Below, piece after piece: positions 11,816 through 23,078 of a stretch of 64,000 nt of DNA. Origin of the DNA: Erodium maritimum (Eukaryota; Streptophyta; Magnoliopsida; Geraniales; Geraniaceae); NCBI GenBank assembly GCA_963921825.1, contig OY997588.1:60768803-60832802 (forward strand), given 5' to 3'. A program made the translations under genes and the position numbers. The first letter of the stretch is position 1. The number at the start of each line of letters is the position of its first letter. Below the pieces are notes generated by a model that saw nothing but the letters and a program-made list of their open reading frames with translations, was not told the origin of the DNA and did not search any database.

Positions 11816-12518
11816 TGAAGCACGGCTACATCTTCAATACCAAAGAATTAGATAATTCTAATAGATATTAAATATAATTAACCTTTTTAAAAATATATTC
11901 CATTGCGAATATTATGTCCTCTAAAATTAAGAGAGGGGTAATTCGGTAATTATAAGTGAGTCAGAGCACATAAATAAAATCAAAAACTTTGAATTAAAGG
12001 AAGCGGGACAAAGAAAGCACAGCTGTCGGTAAAGCGGTCGACTCGAGTCACGAGACTTGAAGGGTCAGAGACGCTGAGTGAGTGGTTAGATCCGGGTCTC
12101 TGTCTCGTATCTAGCAGTAAATGGGTTAAATGATGGGCCCAGGTGACACGGCGGTGACAGGAGGGTTACGTGTCCTCTTTGGTGGGGACCAGGGTGGGTC
12201 AGGCCTGTGAACGGTGTGGTGAGGATAACGGGCTGGCTCGTCAGGCCCAAGTGGGCCCACCGCAATTCTTTTCCTCTATAGCTCTATTGTCCTTTACGTG
12301 TAATTGTTTTAGGTGTATATAATTGGGTTTAGTTGACTAACTTATACCATAATAGACCATCATGGATCGGTGGTTGGTCATACTCATACCTACAGATGCC
12401 TATTCAAATCAACCATAAAACAATATACGAATTGGAAATGTAAAAGCAATTCCATGAATTATTGCTGCACAACCACTCCTATTTATCATCATTTTGTAAA
12501 TTTATATTGAAAATCAAT
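11816..12518. other. Spacer, GC-richer centre, no gene recognised
   Basis: The flanks are AT-rich; 12000-12260 is GC-richer with 'gggccca' words at 12136 and 12253 resembling plant promoter site II elements. No transcript or frame can be supported. Confidence 0.4.
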
Positions 12519-13369
12519 TTAGAGCATCCACAACGTTTATGTTGGACGATGGTGGGGACGATTAAAATATTATTTTTAGGCCTCACCGTCAGCCCAAAAG
12601 CTCATGACCATGCAATGTTAAAATCTTAGATGACTATTGGCTACTCACTGTTAAATTAAAATAATATTAAACATACACTTTTATTATAAAAAAACACAAC
12701 ACATCACACACAAGCGAAAAAATTAAACATGATTACAAGTACACGTTATTATCACTGAAGTGGAAAATAAACATAGCATGTTCACGATTTATATTTCATG
12801 CACGCATTGTAACCACTTTGGGTGGTCTTTAACGAGCTCCCAAATCGTGAACTTCGTGAAGTGTTGGTGATGTTGGGCCCAATAATCGTCTGCAGCCAAG
12901 GTTCGAAGTGAGCTTCAGTTCTTCCCGGAAAGCGAGCATGTAGTCTTTGACGGTATAATATATTAAAACGATATACCTTATCAGGGATCCGTTGCTAGTG
13001 GTCCCTACAACGCTTCTGTGTTCACATCGGGGAGTCAGCCGGGCCACTTTGGACGTAGTTAGCGTACACATCCGGCCAATATCGAATATTTGGCCACAAA
13101 CGGGCACGCTGTAGCCAACATAGCACCAACATAATCTCTTTTTCATGTACCCACGGTTTGCCTACTGGGTTACCGGCCATGAGTGGTTCGGTGTAGGAAA
13201 AAGTTTGGAGATGTTCTTTGGAGGAAAGAGGTGTTGGAGTATGGAGGTGTGAAAATAATTGATGGAAGAGGTGACATTTATAGCCACAAGCCCGTCGGCC
13301 ACCCAAGGGTATTTTGGACACTTTGCATGTGTAGTGCAATTATGTCACGCAACCCAAGGCTGTGGAATG
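12519..13369 (-). mobile_element. PIF/Harbinger-like fragment with ORF1 only
   Basis: The left end is TTA followed by 'gagcatccacaacg', the typical PIF/Harbinger arrangement of a 3-bp TTA target and a GAGCAT-like terminus. A possible decayed right terminus is 'ggctgtggaatg' near 13360, but the match is weak. Inside is a Myb/NAM-like ORF1 remnant on the minus strand and no DDE transposase. Confidence 0.5.
12789..13180 (-). pseudogene. Harbinger ORF1-type (Myb/SANT and NAM-like) protein, frameshifted
   Basis: The start is the ATG at 13180 (MAGNPVGKPW). The pattern W-x-H-E-K-E-I then YWPDVYANY, then Q-K-R-C-R-D-H, then YRFNILYRQ fits a trihelix/Myb-like DNA-binding domain. The end, FTKFTIWELVKDHPKW, fits the NAM-associated C-terminal motif. 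In the known superfamily this protein partners the transposase at the element ends. Stops at about 13022 and 12987 plus frame changes disable it. A host trihelix gene fragment is the alternative. Confidence 0.5.
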
Positions 13370-13576
13370 AAAGGTAAATTGAAATGAAATTTGTCCCGAA
13401 CGGAATTCAAAGTATGATTAAACAAATTAATTAAATGACAAATAACCATCAACAACCAAACCGATGAAATACAAAAAAGAAAAATTAAGAACGACAAGGA
13501 AGCAAACATTTAATTAAAATTTAATAACCACTAACAACCAAGCCTTATTGGCGTCCTTACTTTTCTCCCCAGGCAT

Positions 13577-15404
13577 TGTTAGTCTTAGTGTCTGTAGTTC
13601 AATTCTAAATGTCCAAATGTATATATCATCGTTAGCAATAAAATTAAAGCGGCTTTATATTACTTATGTGTTGGAGTAATATATCGATGTGTACTCTGAT
13701 TTATGCACACCATGCGAACATAACCATATTGTTATTCTTAGTGCCCGTAGTTCAATCCTAAATATCCAAATGTATATATCATCGTTAGCAATAAAATTAA
13801 AGCGGCTTTATATTACTTATGTGTTGGAGTAATATATCGATGTGTGCTCTGATCTATGCCCACCACGCGAATAGAACCATAGATCGAGATAGATCACACT
13901 CGATGGGTCCCTAGTCAACAAAGCTTCACTAGAAGTGACTAGTATGAAATATGGCTCTTTATGGCTTACGTTCTGTTAGTCATTGGAATGAGATTCCAGA
14001 GTCTGATCATAGATATCATGTGGGACATGATATAGGACGACCTGACATGAATATGTGCCATAGATCAAGTCATGAACATATTCATTGTCGTAGCTTGTCA
14101 TGTGCCCTTAGACCGAGGAGTCTTTGTGATCGCTATGTAGTAAACAACTGAGTTTGACCTAAGCCTAACGTTGTCCGGAACAGGGCTTCCATAACGGCCC
14201 GGATTGGCTTAGGGACGGACTGCATGAGTGACACGAAAGACGGCTAAGGGATTTATCCCTCATACTGTGGTATGGGAAAGATATCGGTTCTCGGCCGCTT
14301 GATCGAGAGTGACTGAAAGAATAGCATGGCCATGCCCATGATACTGGGTATCATATATGCAGTCATTTCACATATCAAGGAACAATGATTGAGAATAATA
14401 AAGATGACGACTCTATGCCTTATCTCAATCTAGATATCAGAGATAAAAGGATAATGACAGGGACGACGGAAAGGTTAGAATCGACAGGGTCGATTCGTTA
14501 TGCAGTGTTAGGTAATACTAAAGTCTCGTTAGTTTCCACTTAAATAGGATCAAGTAAAATGAGATTTTACGTTGATCTATTGACATGCATAAACCTAAGG
14601 GTCACACCGGAGGATGAAACACATTGACACATTTATGGAGATTGGACAAAAGGGAGTTGTCTCGGGACATGACCAAAACTGGGTTTTGGGTCATGTGCCC
14701 GTAAATCAATAGGAATTTACGGATCGAGACAAGGCTTGGAGTCTTGGGATTGATCGCATCGGATAATGTTGGACATTTCCGGTATGGAAGGCTTGGAGGC
14801 GATGAGCGAATCACGGGACCTCGTTGGCAATGGCCACGGGCCATGTTCCATGAGGCCCATGTAACCAAGGCCCATGGAACTAATTAATCAAGTCTTGATT
14901 AATTATTACTAAGTAAGCAAGACAAGGATTAAGGTGTTGGTGATTCACCACCTAACCCCATCTTGTCTAGCCATACTTTGTCCTATTTACACCTTACTTG
15001 TCACCATACTTGTCCCATGCCTTTAGTTGGAAAAGTATGAGGTTTGTTATGTTTAACTCATCTTTTTTCAACATAACAAAAACAAGACAAGAATCGGAAA
15101 CACAATTTTCTCTCCCTCCCCTCCCCAATTTTGGACAAGGCAAGCTTTCTTCTCCTTTTTGTGTTCTTGAGTCCTCAAAGAGAAGAACTACGTGGCATTG
15201 ATTCTCATGTGGATACGTAGGCGTCTTGGAGACTCAAGCCAATCATTCGTTACCCGGTGTTCTTGTTTTGGTAAGAAATAGTGCTGAATTTTTCTCTTGT
15301 GAATCCATTCTTTGTTAGTTGTTTCATGGTTTAATCGTCTCTTGGTTTCCATTTATTTTCCGTTGCGAGTTGGTTCATCTCTAACCCTACCTCGAGACCC
15401 AACA
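13577..15404 (+). mobile_element. 5' LTR of copia element A1 (Angela-like family A)
   Basis: The LTR runs from TGTTAGTCTTAGTG to CTCGAGACCCAACA and is followed by a tRNA-Met primer binding site. Near-identical LTRs are at 56144-57919 (+), 27493-29156 (-) and 60508-62195 (-). This copy is longer because its first 150 bp are duplicated in tandem. Long LTRs of 1.7-1.8 kb and the tRNA-iMet primer fit the Angela lineage; this lineage call is an inference. Confidence 0.9.
13581..13880 (+). repeat. Tandem duplication of the first 150 bp of the LTR
   Basis: The segment 'cttagtg..cgtagttcaat..taaa' to 'gatgtg(t/c)actctgat' occurs at about 13581-13717 and again at 13739-13870. Other family-A LTRs have one copy. 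Confidence 0.8.
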
Positions 15405-15424
15405 GTGGTATCAGAGTCATGCTA
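15405..15424 (+). promoter_or_regulatory. Primer binding site, initiator tRNA-Met type
   Basis: 'TGGTATCAGAGTCATG' begins two bases after the LTR and matches the complement of the 3' end of plant initiator tRNA-Met. The equivalent site of the 56144 element is at 57920. Confidence 0.85.
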
Positions 15425-16307
15425 CCTTCGGGATTCACAAGACAGTGTTGAAAGTTTCGGTTTTGACATGTTAATTTGTCAAATTGTTTGATAACACGTT
15501 TTAAATTCTTGTTTATGGATTTAATGCATGTAAAATGAATTTTTGAAAATTATTTCAAATCTGGAATTTTTTGAAAAAAGTTTGATTTTCGGGTCTCGGG
15601 AGAGGGACTCTTGGGGAGCCGAAACCGGGACCGAACGGGGCTTCGTTGGACGGAGTTAGGCCGAGCATGACCATTGGATGGTTGATATGCCAAGGCTAAA
15701 CCGTTTTGTTAGCTATGACGAGTTTGGAACCGTCATGACGAACTCGAAAATCAAATGTTCAAAAGATTCATTTTTGAACGGTTTCGATAAACCGAGCATA
15801 ATTTTTTTTCGAAACTTGGCTATTAATTATAACCGGAAAATCATATGATGTTTGATAACATGCTTGTTTGATAACATGATGTGTGATGTGATATTGGCAT
15901 GATGCACATTATAGCCCCGAGCTCGATTTAATTATTTATCGCTTTTCACGGCCTGCGAGCCGTTAAAGTTAGCGTGTAATTATTCTTTCAAGGTGTGGTC
16001 GTCAAACTAATAGTTTGTGATATTTATTTATTCCCGACCTGCGAGTCGTGTATTAAATTGTAATTTTTTTCTCGAGACGAAGAAAAGGCGAAAAGGTCAT
16101 TTGGTGGCTTTTCGGGTGTTGACATCGACTTGGAGTCGGTGGAGCTCAAGAAGCTAGTGGGAGTTAGTTTAGGGGGCTATTATATGCACATTTATCGCTT
16201 TATGCTTGCTTTAGTTTATGCATGATTAATTCTATGTGTTGGATTAGAATTGCATGCTTAACTTTATTTACCGAGCAGATCACCTCACATACAAAGATAA
16301 AATTGGA
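15405..16307 (+). mobile_element. Untranslated leader of copia element A1
   Basis: This matches the leader at 57920-58550 over most of its length, with about 250 bp extra (15745-16025) that the other copy lacks. It stops matching at about 16307, where family-D sequence begins. No coding frame is expected here. Confidence 0.75.
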
Positions 16308-16616
16308 ACAAGACAGGAATCACGGATCTGTGACAGACCCCGTCACGGTTGGGGTCACGGAGCCGTGACGAAGGCCCAAAACTCGCCAAAACGCGCTGCT
16401 CCGTCACGATCCGTGACAGGGTCCGTGACGCTCGCGCATGCCTGTTTCCCAAATTGGTTTCAGACTCGAACCTTTACCTCTTTTTAACCCCAAAATCAGC
16501 CTTAAGGGCCACGCACGCTTGATCACCAATTTAACAAATACACACACAACGACTCACAGACAAATTCAAATCACCCAACCTCAATCACAAGCCGACAAGG
16601 CCAACCAAAATAAAAA

Positions 16617-16820
16617 AACACGCCCACCGGGCCAACAAATTTCGAAACACGCCCATCGGGCCAACCAATTTAAAATACGCCCACCGGGCCAACAATTTCA
16701 AAACACGCCCACCGGGCCAACCAATTTAAACACACGCCCACCGGGCTAACCAATTCATACACACGCCCACAGGGCCAACCAATTTAAAACACGCCCACCG
16801 GGCCAACAAAATTTTAAAAC
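16617..16820 (-). repeat. 28-bp minisatellite, seven copies plus a degenerate one
   Basis: The unit is 'cgcccaccgggccaac' plus an A/T-rich half ('caatttaaaaca'). Copies lie at 16621, 16650, 16678, 16706, 16734, 16763 and 16791. It sits in the leader of the family-D element. Confidence 0.9.
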
Positions 16821-17156
16821 TTTTCCTTTTCATTATAAAACCTCATTTCTTGACATCACGTAGTTACAACCCGGTTCAGGCGTCCCCGAACTACATTGTA
16901 CCCATTTGATGTCAACACCGTCACGTTCGACTACAAGAGCGCTCCTGAGTCGAGTCGCGACAGCTTAAAAATGTTTCACGCAGCAACACCCAATCAGTAT
17001 GCTAGTAATTATAATACTGCACATACACACAATCACAGACATGACTCAAATCCCTACGGGTCTACACACGGTTTCCGACTTGCGTACCCAACGCACGACG
17101 GAACTTTACTGACTCGACTCTCCCACCTAATTGACGTACAGTCCGAGGTGTGAAAC

Positions 17157-17176
17157 CTCGAGCTCTGATACCAAGC
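17157..17176 (-). promoter_or_regulatory. Primer binding site of the family-D element
   Basis: On the minus strand, TGGTATCAGAGC follows the LTR terminus ATGACA after four bases. It matches initiator tRNA-Met and identifies the 17177-19985 LTR as the 5' one. Confidence 0.8.
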
Positions 17177-19985
17177 TGTCATGCCCCAAATTCAGTAGAA
17201 CCGAACCCGGAACGCGGACGTTTAAGACAATAAAACATTTTCAAACCTTTTAAATAAATCGCTTTAAAACCACCATTTAGTTAATCAAAATAATAATTTA
17301 CAACTCAAAAGTACGTCCCAACAAGCAGAAAAAATACAAGGCGTACGTCACTAGACTAAAAAAGGAAACCCGGACTCCCGCTCCTAGCTCTTCACGCTTC
17401 GAGAGCTCACCTAGTCCGTCCCGCGACCAGTACCTGAAGGAAAAGCAGCTAGGGGTGAGCGTTCGCTCACCACCACGGATAACAGACTGACTACGGCATA
17501 CTAGCAGACAATGCCGGTAACACCAACAACAAACTCACACCGAGGTTTACTATCCCCCAACTCAAGTAACCCGACTGGCACACAACCGTTACTTTCCTCA
17601 ACCGACGCAACACTCGGACACGTAATGTAGACCCGACACAACGAGTACGACTTCCTCCAAGGACACGAAAGATAACCACGCAACACCCAAGATCACAAAG
17701 GATCGCACACCAAACAAGATCGCAAAGGATCGCACTCCAGCTGCTCAGTAACCCCCTGCCCTTTTCCCAACGCGACGGTTGGATCAGGCGGCCGACCTGT
17801 CGCACTTTTCCCAACGCGACGGTTGGATCAGGCTGTCAACCTGTCGCACGCTTCCCGACCCCAATCGGATAGGTTGTCGACTTGTTGCACTTTTCCTAAC
17901 ACGACGGTTGGATCAGGCGGTCGACCTGTCGCACTTTTCCCGAAACAAAGTCTGATCAGGCTGTCGACCTGTCACACTCACCAACCCCAGATAACCACAG
18001 TCACAATCACAAGCAAAGTTCAACATCAGCAACAACACCGGTTTAACACTCCACAGGCACTCATGGCCACCCAAGACACCAACAGTAAAACACGGGTTCA
18101 ACAACCCCACGGGCACTCATGGCCACCCAAGACACCAACGGTAAAACACGGGTTCAACAACCCCACGGGCACTCATGACCACCCAAGACACCAACGGTAA
18201 AACACGGGCTCTCATGGCCACCCAAGACACAAACAGTAAAGTACGGCTCTCATGGCCACCCAAGACACAAACATTAAAGTACGGGCTCTCATGGCTACCC
18301 AAGACCCAAGCAGTAAAGTACGGGCTCTCATGGCCACCCAAGACACAAACTAGTAAAGTACGGGCTCTCATGGCCACCCAAGGCACAAACTAAACAATCA
18401 ACCTCCGGGCATAACTAAATGCCTCCAGTAATTCTAATATCGAAAGTTCACTGCTCCTACGACACTACTAAGTGTCACATGCATTTCTATTGTTCGATAC
18501 GTTCCCGTATCATACGACACCACCCGGTGTCGCCTGCCTCCGAGATCCGGCTACTTTTCCTTACCTCGTATGCTTTCCAAAAAGTTCACAACCAAGCTCC
18601 GGCGTGCTCACGATCACTTGCCTAGCTTTCCCTTTCCGCGGTCCTCGGTATGATCTAACAAGATCACAATTAAAACACTTTTTAAGTTTGCAGACAAAGC
18701 TGAATTTTAATGAATTTGACGCCCAAACTCAACCCCGACAATGTCGATCACTCCCAAACTTCCCAATTACTCGACATTGTCAATAATGGGCCCGGAAAAG
18801 CCCGATTCGCCCGGCTTGGCGAATGTGCCCGGGATTGGAAAATGCCCTTCCGGGGCTCCGAAAAGTCCCGTTTTCGTTTCTACGATCTTAGAATAATTCA
18901 AGGCTTCCAATGCAATCGACGGAATCAATTTCCGTCTTCCGAGTGATTTAATTCGCGTTTAAAGTTTCTAAACCCGAAATTTCCAACTTTCACAATTTAA
19001 TTCCAAAATTCGTTCCGGGTGTGAATTACCGACTTGGGGTTCGTCCAAAACCACCCGGACACGAAAACCCGAGACCCGAACACGTGGGCCCCACACGGCC
19101 ATAATGGGAAAATTTCCTTTTCGCCCCAAAACGTTCCTAACGAACCCCAAACCTCAACCATTCATCTTTAAACCAATTCTAACCAAAACCCAACCATATT
19201 TGAATCATTTAAACTCAAACCCTAAAATTCAAACGTATCAAAACGAGAATCGAATAGGTTCTCACCGTAGGGAATGACGATGGGAGCTCGATTATTCAAC
19301 CGTTGAGACGATCCGTCGGTCGGATTGTCGGGAAATCACAAAACTCCACCACTTTCTCTTCTCTTTTCCCTTTTCTCCTTCTCTTTCTTCTCTCCACTTT
19401 CTTTCTCTACTTTCTCCTTTTTTTTTCTAAAATGGCCGACTATTTGGCTTCCTTTTGTTTTAAAAAATCACACAACTTTACCATATTTACAAAACCAACA
19501 CTCAAGTCTTCCTATGTTTTGTTCAAAATTTACCTAACACCCCCACTTGTATGACATGTGGCAAGTAGGTCCCACCCCTTTTGGAAAATATCTTGTAGAT
19601 ATTTTTCAGTCAGATTTGCGAAATTCGGCCGTCTCGGGCCCCGAACGGGCCCATTTTCCAAGAAATTACGAAACTTCACGGGCTACAAGGAAACGGCTCA
19701 ACTAAGACCGCTGTGACGACGGCTAAGCTTTTTGGATCCAAAACGGGCCTCGAACGGATCAAAACTCGCTCGGTTGACTTTTCCAACAAAAAGTCAACCT
19801 TTTCCAAATTGGTCAGAAAGTTGCCCTGAGTCCCCAGGAACTCACTTTGGTCGATGTCAGGGTCAACTTAAGTCCGATATGATCCTCGGGGTCAAATTTG
19901 GGTTCATTTAAGTGTCTGTCCAAAAATTTTAAATTTTCATGTTTTTCGCCGATTTGACTGGCGTTGACCGGGAGCGGTTCTTACA
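17177..19985 (-). mobile_element. 5' LTR of a family-D retroelement (2809 bp)
   Basis: On the minus strand it starts TGTAAGAACCGCTCCCGGTC and ends GGGGCATGACA. The same ends flank the solo LTR at 30430-33540 (TGTAATAACCACTCCCGGTC, then GGGGCGTGACA). Internal tandem arrays occupy about 17750-17990 (48-bp units with 'gtcgacctgtcgca') and 18055-18395 (35-60-bp units with 'tggccacccaagacac'). A pyrimidine-rich tract is at 19350-19430. It has no coding capacity. The LTR is larger than in most copia elements and resembles LARD or large gypsy elements. Confidence 0.85.
17750..18395 (-). repeat. Two minisatellite arrays inside the family-D LTR
   Basis: The first array (17750-17990) repeats 'cgacctgtcgcacttttccc' type units at about 48 bp. 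The second (18055-18395) repeats 'gctctcatggccacccaaga' units. The same arrays, diverged, are at 32740-32960 and 32180-32690 in the solo LTR. Confidence 0.85.
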
Positions 19986-21416
19986 TTAATAGTTTTTTCA
20001 TTAAAAACCATTCTTGACAGGGTCAAACTAAATGGGACAAACTATTTGAACTGGTACAGAATTTTGAGGATAGTCCTCAAGTTTGAACGCAAAGAATATG
20101 TCCTTGACAAGGTTGTCTCTAAGACCATATCAGAGTTACATGAAGTGTCATTAACTACTGAGAAGAATATATCAGGAATCTGGGATCCAAGGATATTCTG
20201 ATGGTCAACAAAGGAATTGGAAGTGGCAAGGGCGGGCCCCATGCGCACTTGGCGGGAAAGATGAGACACCTGAGAATGTCTGCTTCTATTGCCAACAACT
20301 TGGTCATTGGAACCGAGATTATAGGAAGTTCACGGCTGATCTGAAGAAGGGCAGTGGGACTGCGCCTTCATCATATAGCCTGGATGTTCTGAAGAAGGGC
20401 AGTATGACTTTGCCATCATCAGGAAACCTGGATGATCTAAGGAAGGGCGATGGGACCGTGTCTTCATCCGGTATTAACTCTATAGAGATACATCTCTATA
20501 CTTCCAAAGATTCATGGGTATTAGATAACAGGATTGAATCTCACACATGCACTAACGTATAGTGGCTAAAAGTAGGAGAGGTTTGGAAAGCACGAAGTGG
20601 ACCTCAGAGTTGTGACAACTGCTATAGGATCCATGAGTCTTTCTTTTCCAAGTGGCCTTGTATTAGTATTGTATAATGTATATTGCATACCTACTTTTAG
20701 TAGGAATATTATATTTGTATCCATGTTTGACAAGGAAGGACATAATGTTAATATTGGAAATGGAGTTTTCAATGTTCTATGCAATGATATGTTTTATGCT
20801 AGTACTAACTTGGTTGGAGGATTGTACATATTAGATATGGGTAACAATGTCTCAAGTTCAATATATTATGTTAATACCAAGAGGTCTAAATCAAACGATT
20901 TAAACCTAACTCTGTTATGGCACTATCATTTGGGCCGCATAAAAAAGAAGCGCCTATCAGCACTTCAGAAGTGCGGGCTTTCAGGTTCATTCGAATTCCA
21001 TTCATCGATAGGTGCAAGGCTTGTTTGATGGGCAAAATGACTAAAGCGCCCTTTATCGGTCGTAGTGAAAGGGCGGGTGAATTATTGGGACTGATACACT
21101 CGGATGTGTGTGGACCAATAGGTTCGCTGGCCAAGAAGGGTTTTAGCTACTTCATTACATTTACTAACGATTATAGTAGATATGGTTATGTCTGTTCAAT
21201 AAGACATAAGTCTGAAGCTTTTGATAAATTTGAAAGAGTTCAAGACTGAAGTAGAAAACCAGCTCGGGAAAAGTATTAAGACACTTTGATTGAATCGAGG
21301 TGGAAAATACTTAACCACAGATTTTGTTAGATCATCTGGTGGAGAGCGGGATCTTTTCGGAGTGGACTCCTCCCGGAACACCGCAGTTGAATGCTGTGTC
21401 TGAGCGGAGAAATTGG
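19986..21416 (+). pseudogene. Copia element A1 gag-protease-integrase remnant
   Basis: The plus strand shows the gag end (20040-20270) and a zinc knuckle CFYCQQLGHWNRDY (about 20281-20322) in which the last Cys is Tyr. The protease site reads WVLDNRIESHTC where D-T-G is expected. A GAG-pre-integrase HLG word (WHYHLGRI) and CKACLMGKMTKAPF of the integrase zinc finger follow, then the integrase core with the first Asp in IHSDVCGP. The second Asp is Asn (RLNRGG, about 21293). Several frames are needed. The sequence breaks at about 21416 in SERRN and jumps into LTR sequence. It continues the leader at 15405-16307 and is not functional. Confidence 0.85.
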
Positions 21417-21873
21417 ACACCTAACCCCATCTTGTCTAGCCATACTTTGTCATATTTACACCTTACTTGTCACCATACTTGTCCCATGCCTTTAGTTGGA
21501 CAAATATGGAGTTTGTTATGTTTAACTCATCTTTTTTCAACATAACAAAAACAAGACAAGAATAGGAAACACAATTTTCTCTCCCCCCCCCTCCCCAATT
21601 TCGGCCAAGGCAAGCTTTCTTCTGTTTTTGTGTTCTTGAGTCCTCAAAGAGAAGAACTACGTGGCTTTGATTCCCATGTGGATACGTAGGCGTCTTGGAG
21701 ACTCAAGCCAATCATTCGTTACCCGGTGTTCTTGTTTTGGTAAGAAATAGTGCTGAATATTTCTCTTGTGAATCCGTTCTTTGTTAGTTGTTTCATGGTT
21801 TAATCGTCTCTTGGTTTCCATTTATTTTCCGCTGCGAGTTGGTTCATCTCCAACCCTACCTCGAGACCCAACA
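21417..21873 (+). mobile_element. 3' third of a family-A LTR joined directly to integrase sequence
   Basis: The segment runs from 'acctaaccccatcttgtcta' to CTCGAGACCCAACA and corresponds to 14950-15404. The pol-to-LTR junction lacks RT, RNase H and the polypurine tract. Confidence 0.85.
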
Positions 21874-23078
21874 CATAGATCGAGATAGATCACATTCGAT
21901 GGGTCCCTAGTCAACAAAGCTTCACTAGAAGCGATTAGTATGAAATATGGCTCTTTATGGATTACGTTCTGTTAGTCATTGGAATGGGATTCCGGACTCT
22001 GATCATATATATCATGTGGGACAAGATATTGGACAACCCGACATGAATATGTGCCATAGATTAAGTCATGAACATATTCATTGTCGTAGCTTGTCATGTA
22101 TCCTTAGACCAAGGAGTCTTTGTGATCACTATGCGGTAAACAACTGAGTTTGACCTGAGCCTAATGTTGTCCGTAACAAGGCTTCCATAACGGCTAGGAT
22201 TGGCTTGGGGACGGGATGCATGAGTGACACGAAAGACGGCTAAGGGATTTATCCCTCATACTACAGTATGAGAAAGATATCGATTCTCGGCCTCTTGATC
22301 GAGAGTGACTGAAAGAATAGCATGGCCATGCACATGATACTGGGTATCATATATTCAGTCATCTCACATATCAAGGAACAGTGATTGAGAATAATAAGGA
22401 TGACGGCTCTATGCCTTATCTCAATCAGGATATCGGAGATAAATGGATAATGACAGGGACGACGGAATGTTTAGAATTGACAGGGTCGATTCGTTATGCA
22501 GTGTCAGGCAATACTAAAGTCTCGTTAGTTGCCACTTAAATAGGATCAAGTAAAATGAGATTTTTCGTTGATCTATTGACATGCATAAACCTAAGACTCA
22601 CACCGGAGGGTGAAACTCATTGACACATTTATGGAGGATGGCAAAAAGATAGTCGTCTCGGGACATGACCAAAACTAGGTTTTGGTCATGTTCCCGTAAG
22701 TGAATAGGACTTTACGGATTGAGACAAGGCTTGAGTCTTGGGATTGATTGCGTCAGATAATGTTGGACATTTCCGGTATGAAAGGCTTGGAGGCGAAGAG
22801 CTCGCTGGGAATGGCCACGAGCCATGTTCCAAGAGGCCCATGTCAACCAAGGCCCATGGAAATAATTAATCAATGTCTTGATTAATGAGCACTAAGTATG
22901 GAAGACATGGATTAAAGTGTTGGTGATTCATCACCCATACTTAGCACCATACTTGTCCTATTTACACCATGCTTCTCTATACCTTACTTGTCCTTCTTCT
23001 CGTTGTTGTTGTTGTTGTTGGATTAAGTTATCTTATTTACATAACAAAACACAAGACAAGAAGTAGAACACAACTCCA
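21874..23078 (+). mobile_element. Internal family-A LTR segment, out of order
   Basis: It begins at 'catagatcgagatagatcac', which is normally about 300 bp into the LTR (13881), and runs to an 'acaagacaagaa' region equivalent to about 15080. It lies immediately after an LTR end, so the LTR parts are permuted. A (GTT)n tract is at 22998-23021. It ends at the oligo(T) of the next element. Confidence 0.75.

Larger units (their letters stand above)
16308..17176 (-). mobile_element. Partial interior of a family-D LTR element
   Basis: On the minus strand this follows the 2.8-kb LTR and starts with 'gcttggtatcagagctcgag', a tRNA-Met-type primer binding site, so the LTR on its right is a 5' LTR. It contains a 28-bp minisatellite and, at 16320-16435, a cluster of inverted 'ccgtgac/gtcacgg' words. 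No gag or pol motif was found. The rest of the element is absent, so it is truncated inside copia A1. Confidence 0.7.

Noticed and set aside
13951-14151. 66-codon frame recurring at 13951, 21947, 28735, 56375 and 61774 as a conserved small protein
   Set aside because: It is conserved only because it lies in the family-A LTR. It lacks a ribosomal or protein-family signal, contains substitutions of all kinds between copies, and is non-coding LTR sequence.
15405-15424. tRNA gene suggested by the TGGTATCAGAGTC word
   Set aside because: Only the 3'-end complement is present, directly after an LTR, so it is a primer binding site and not a tRNA gene.
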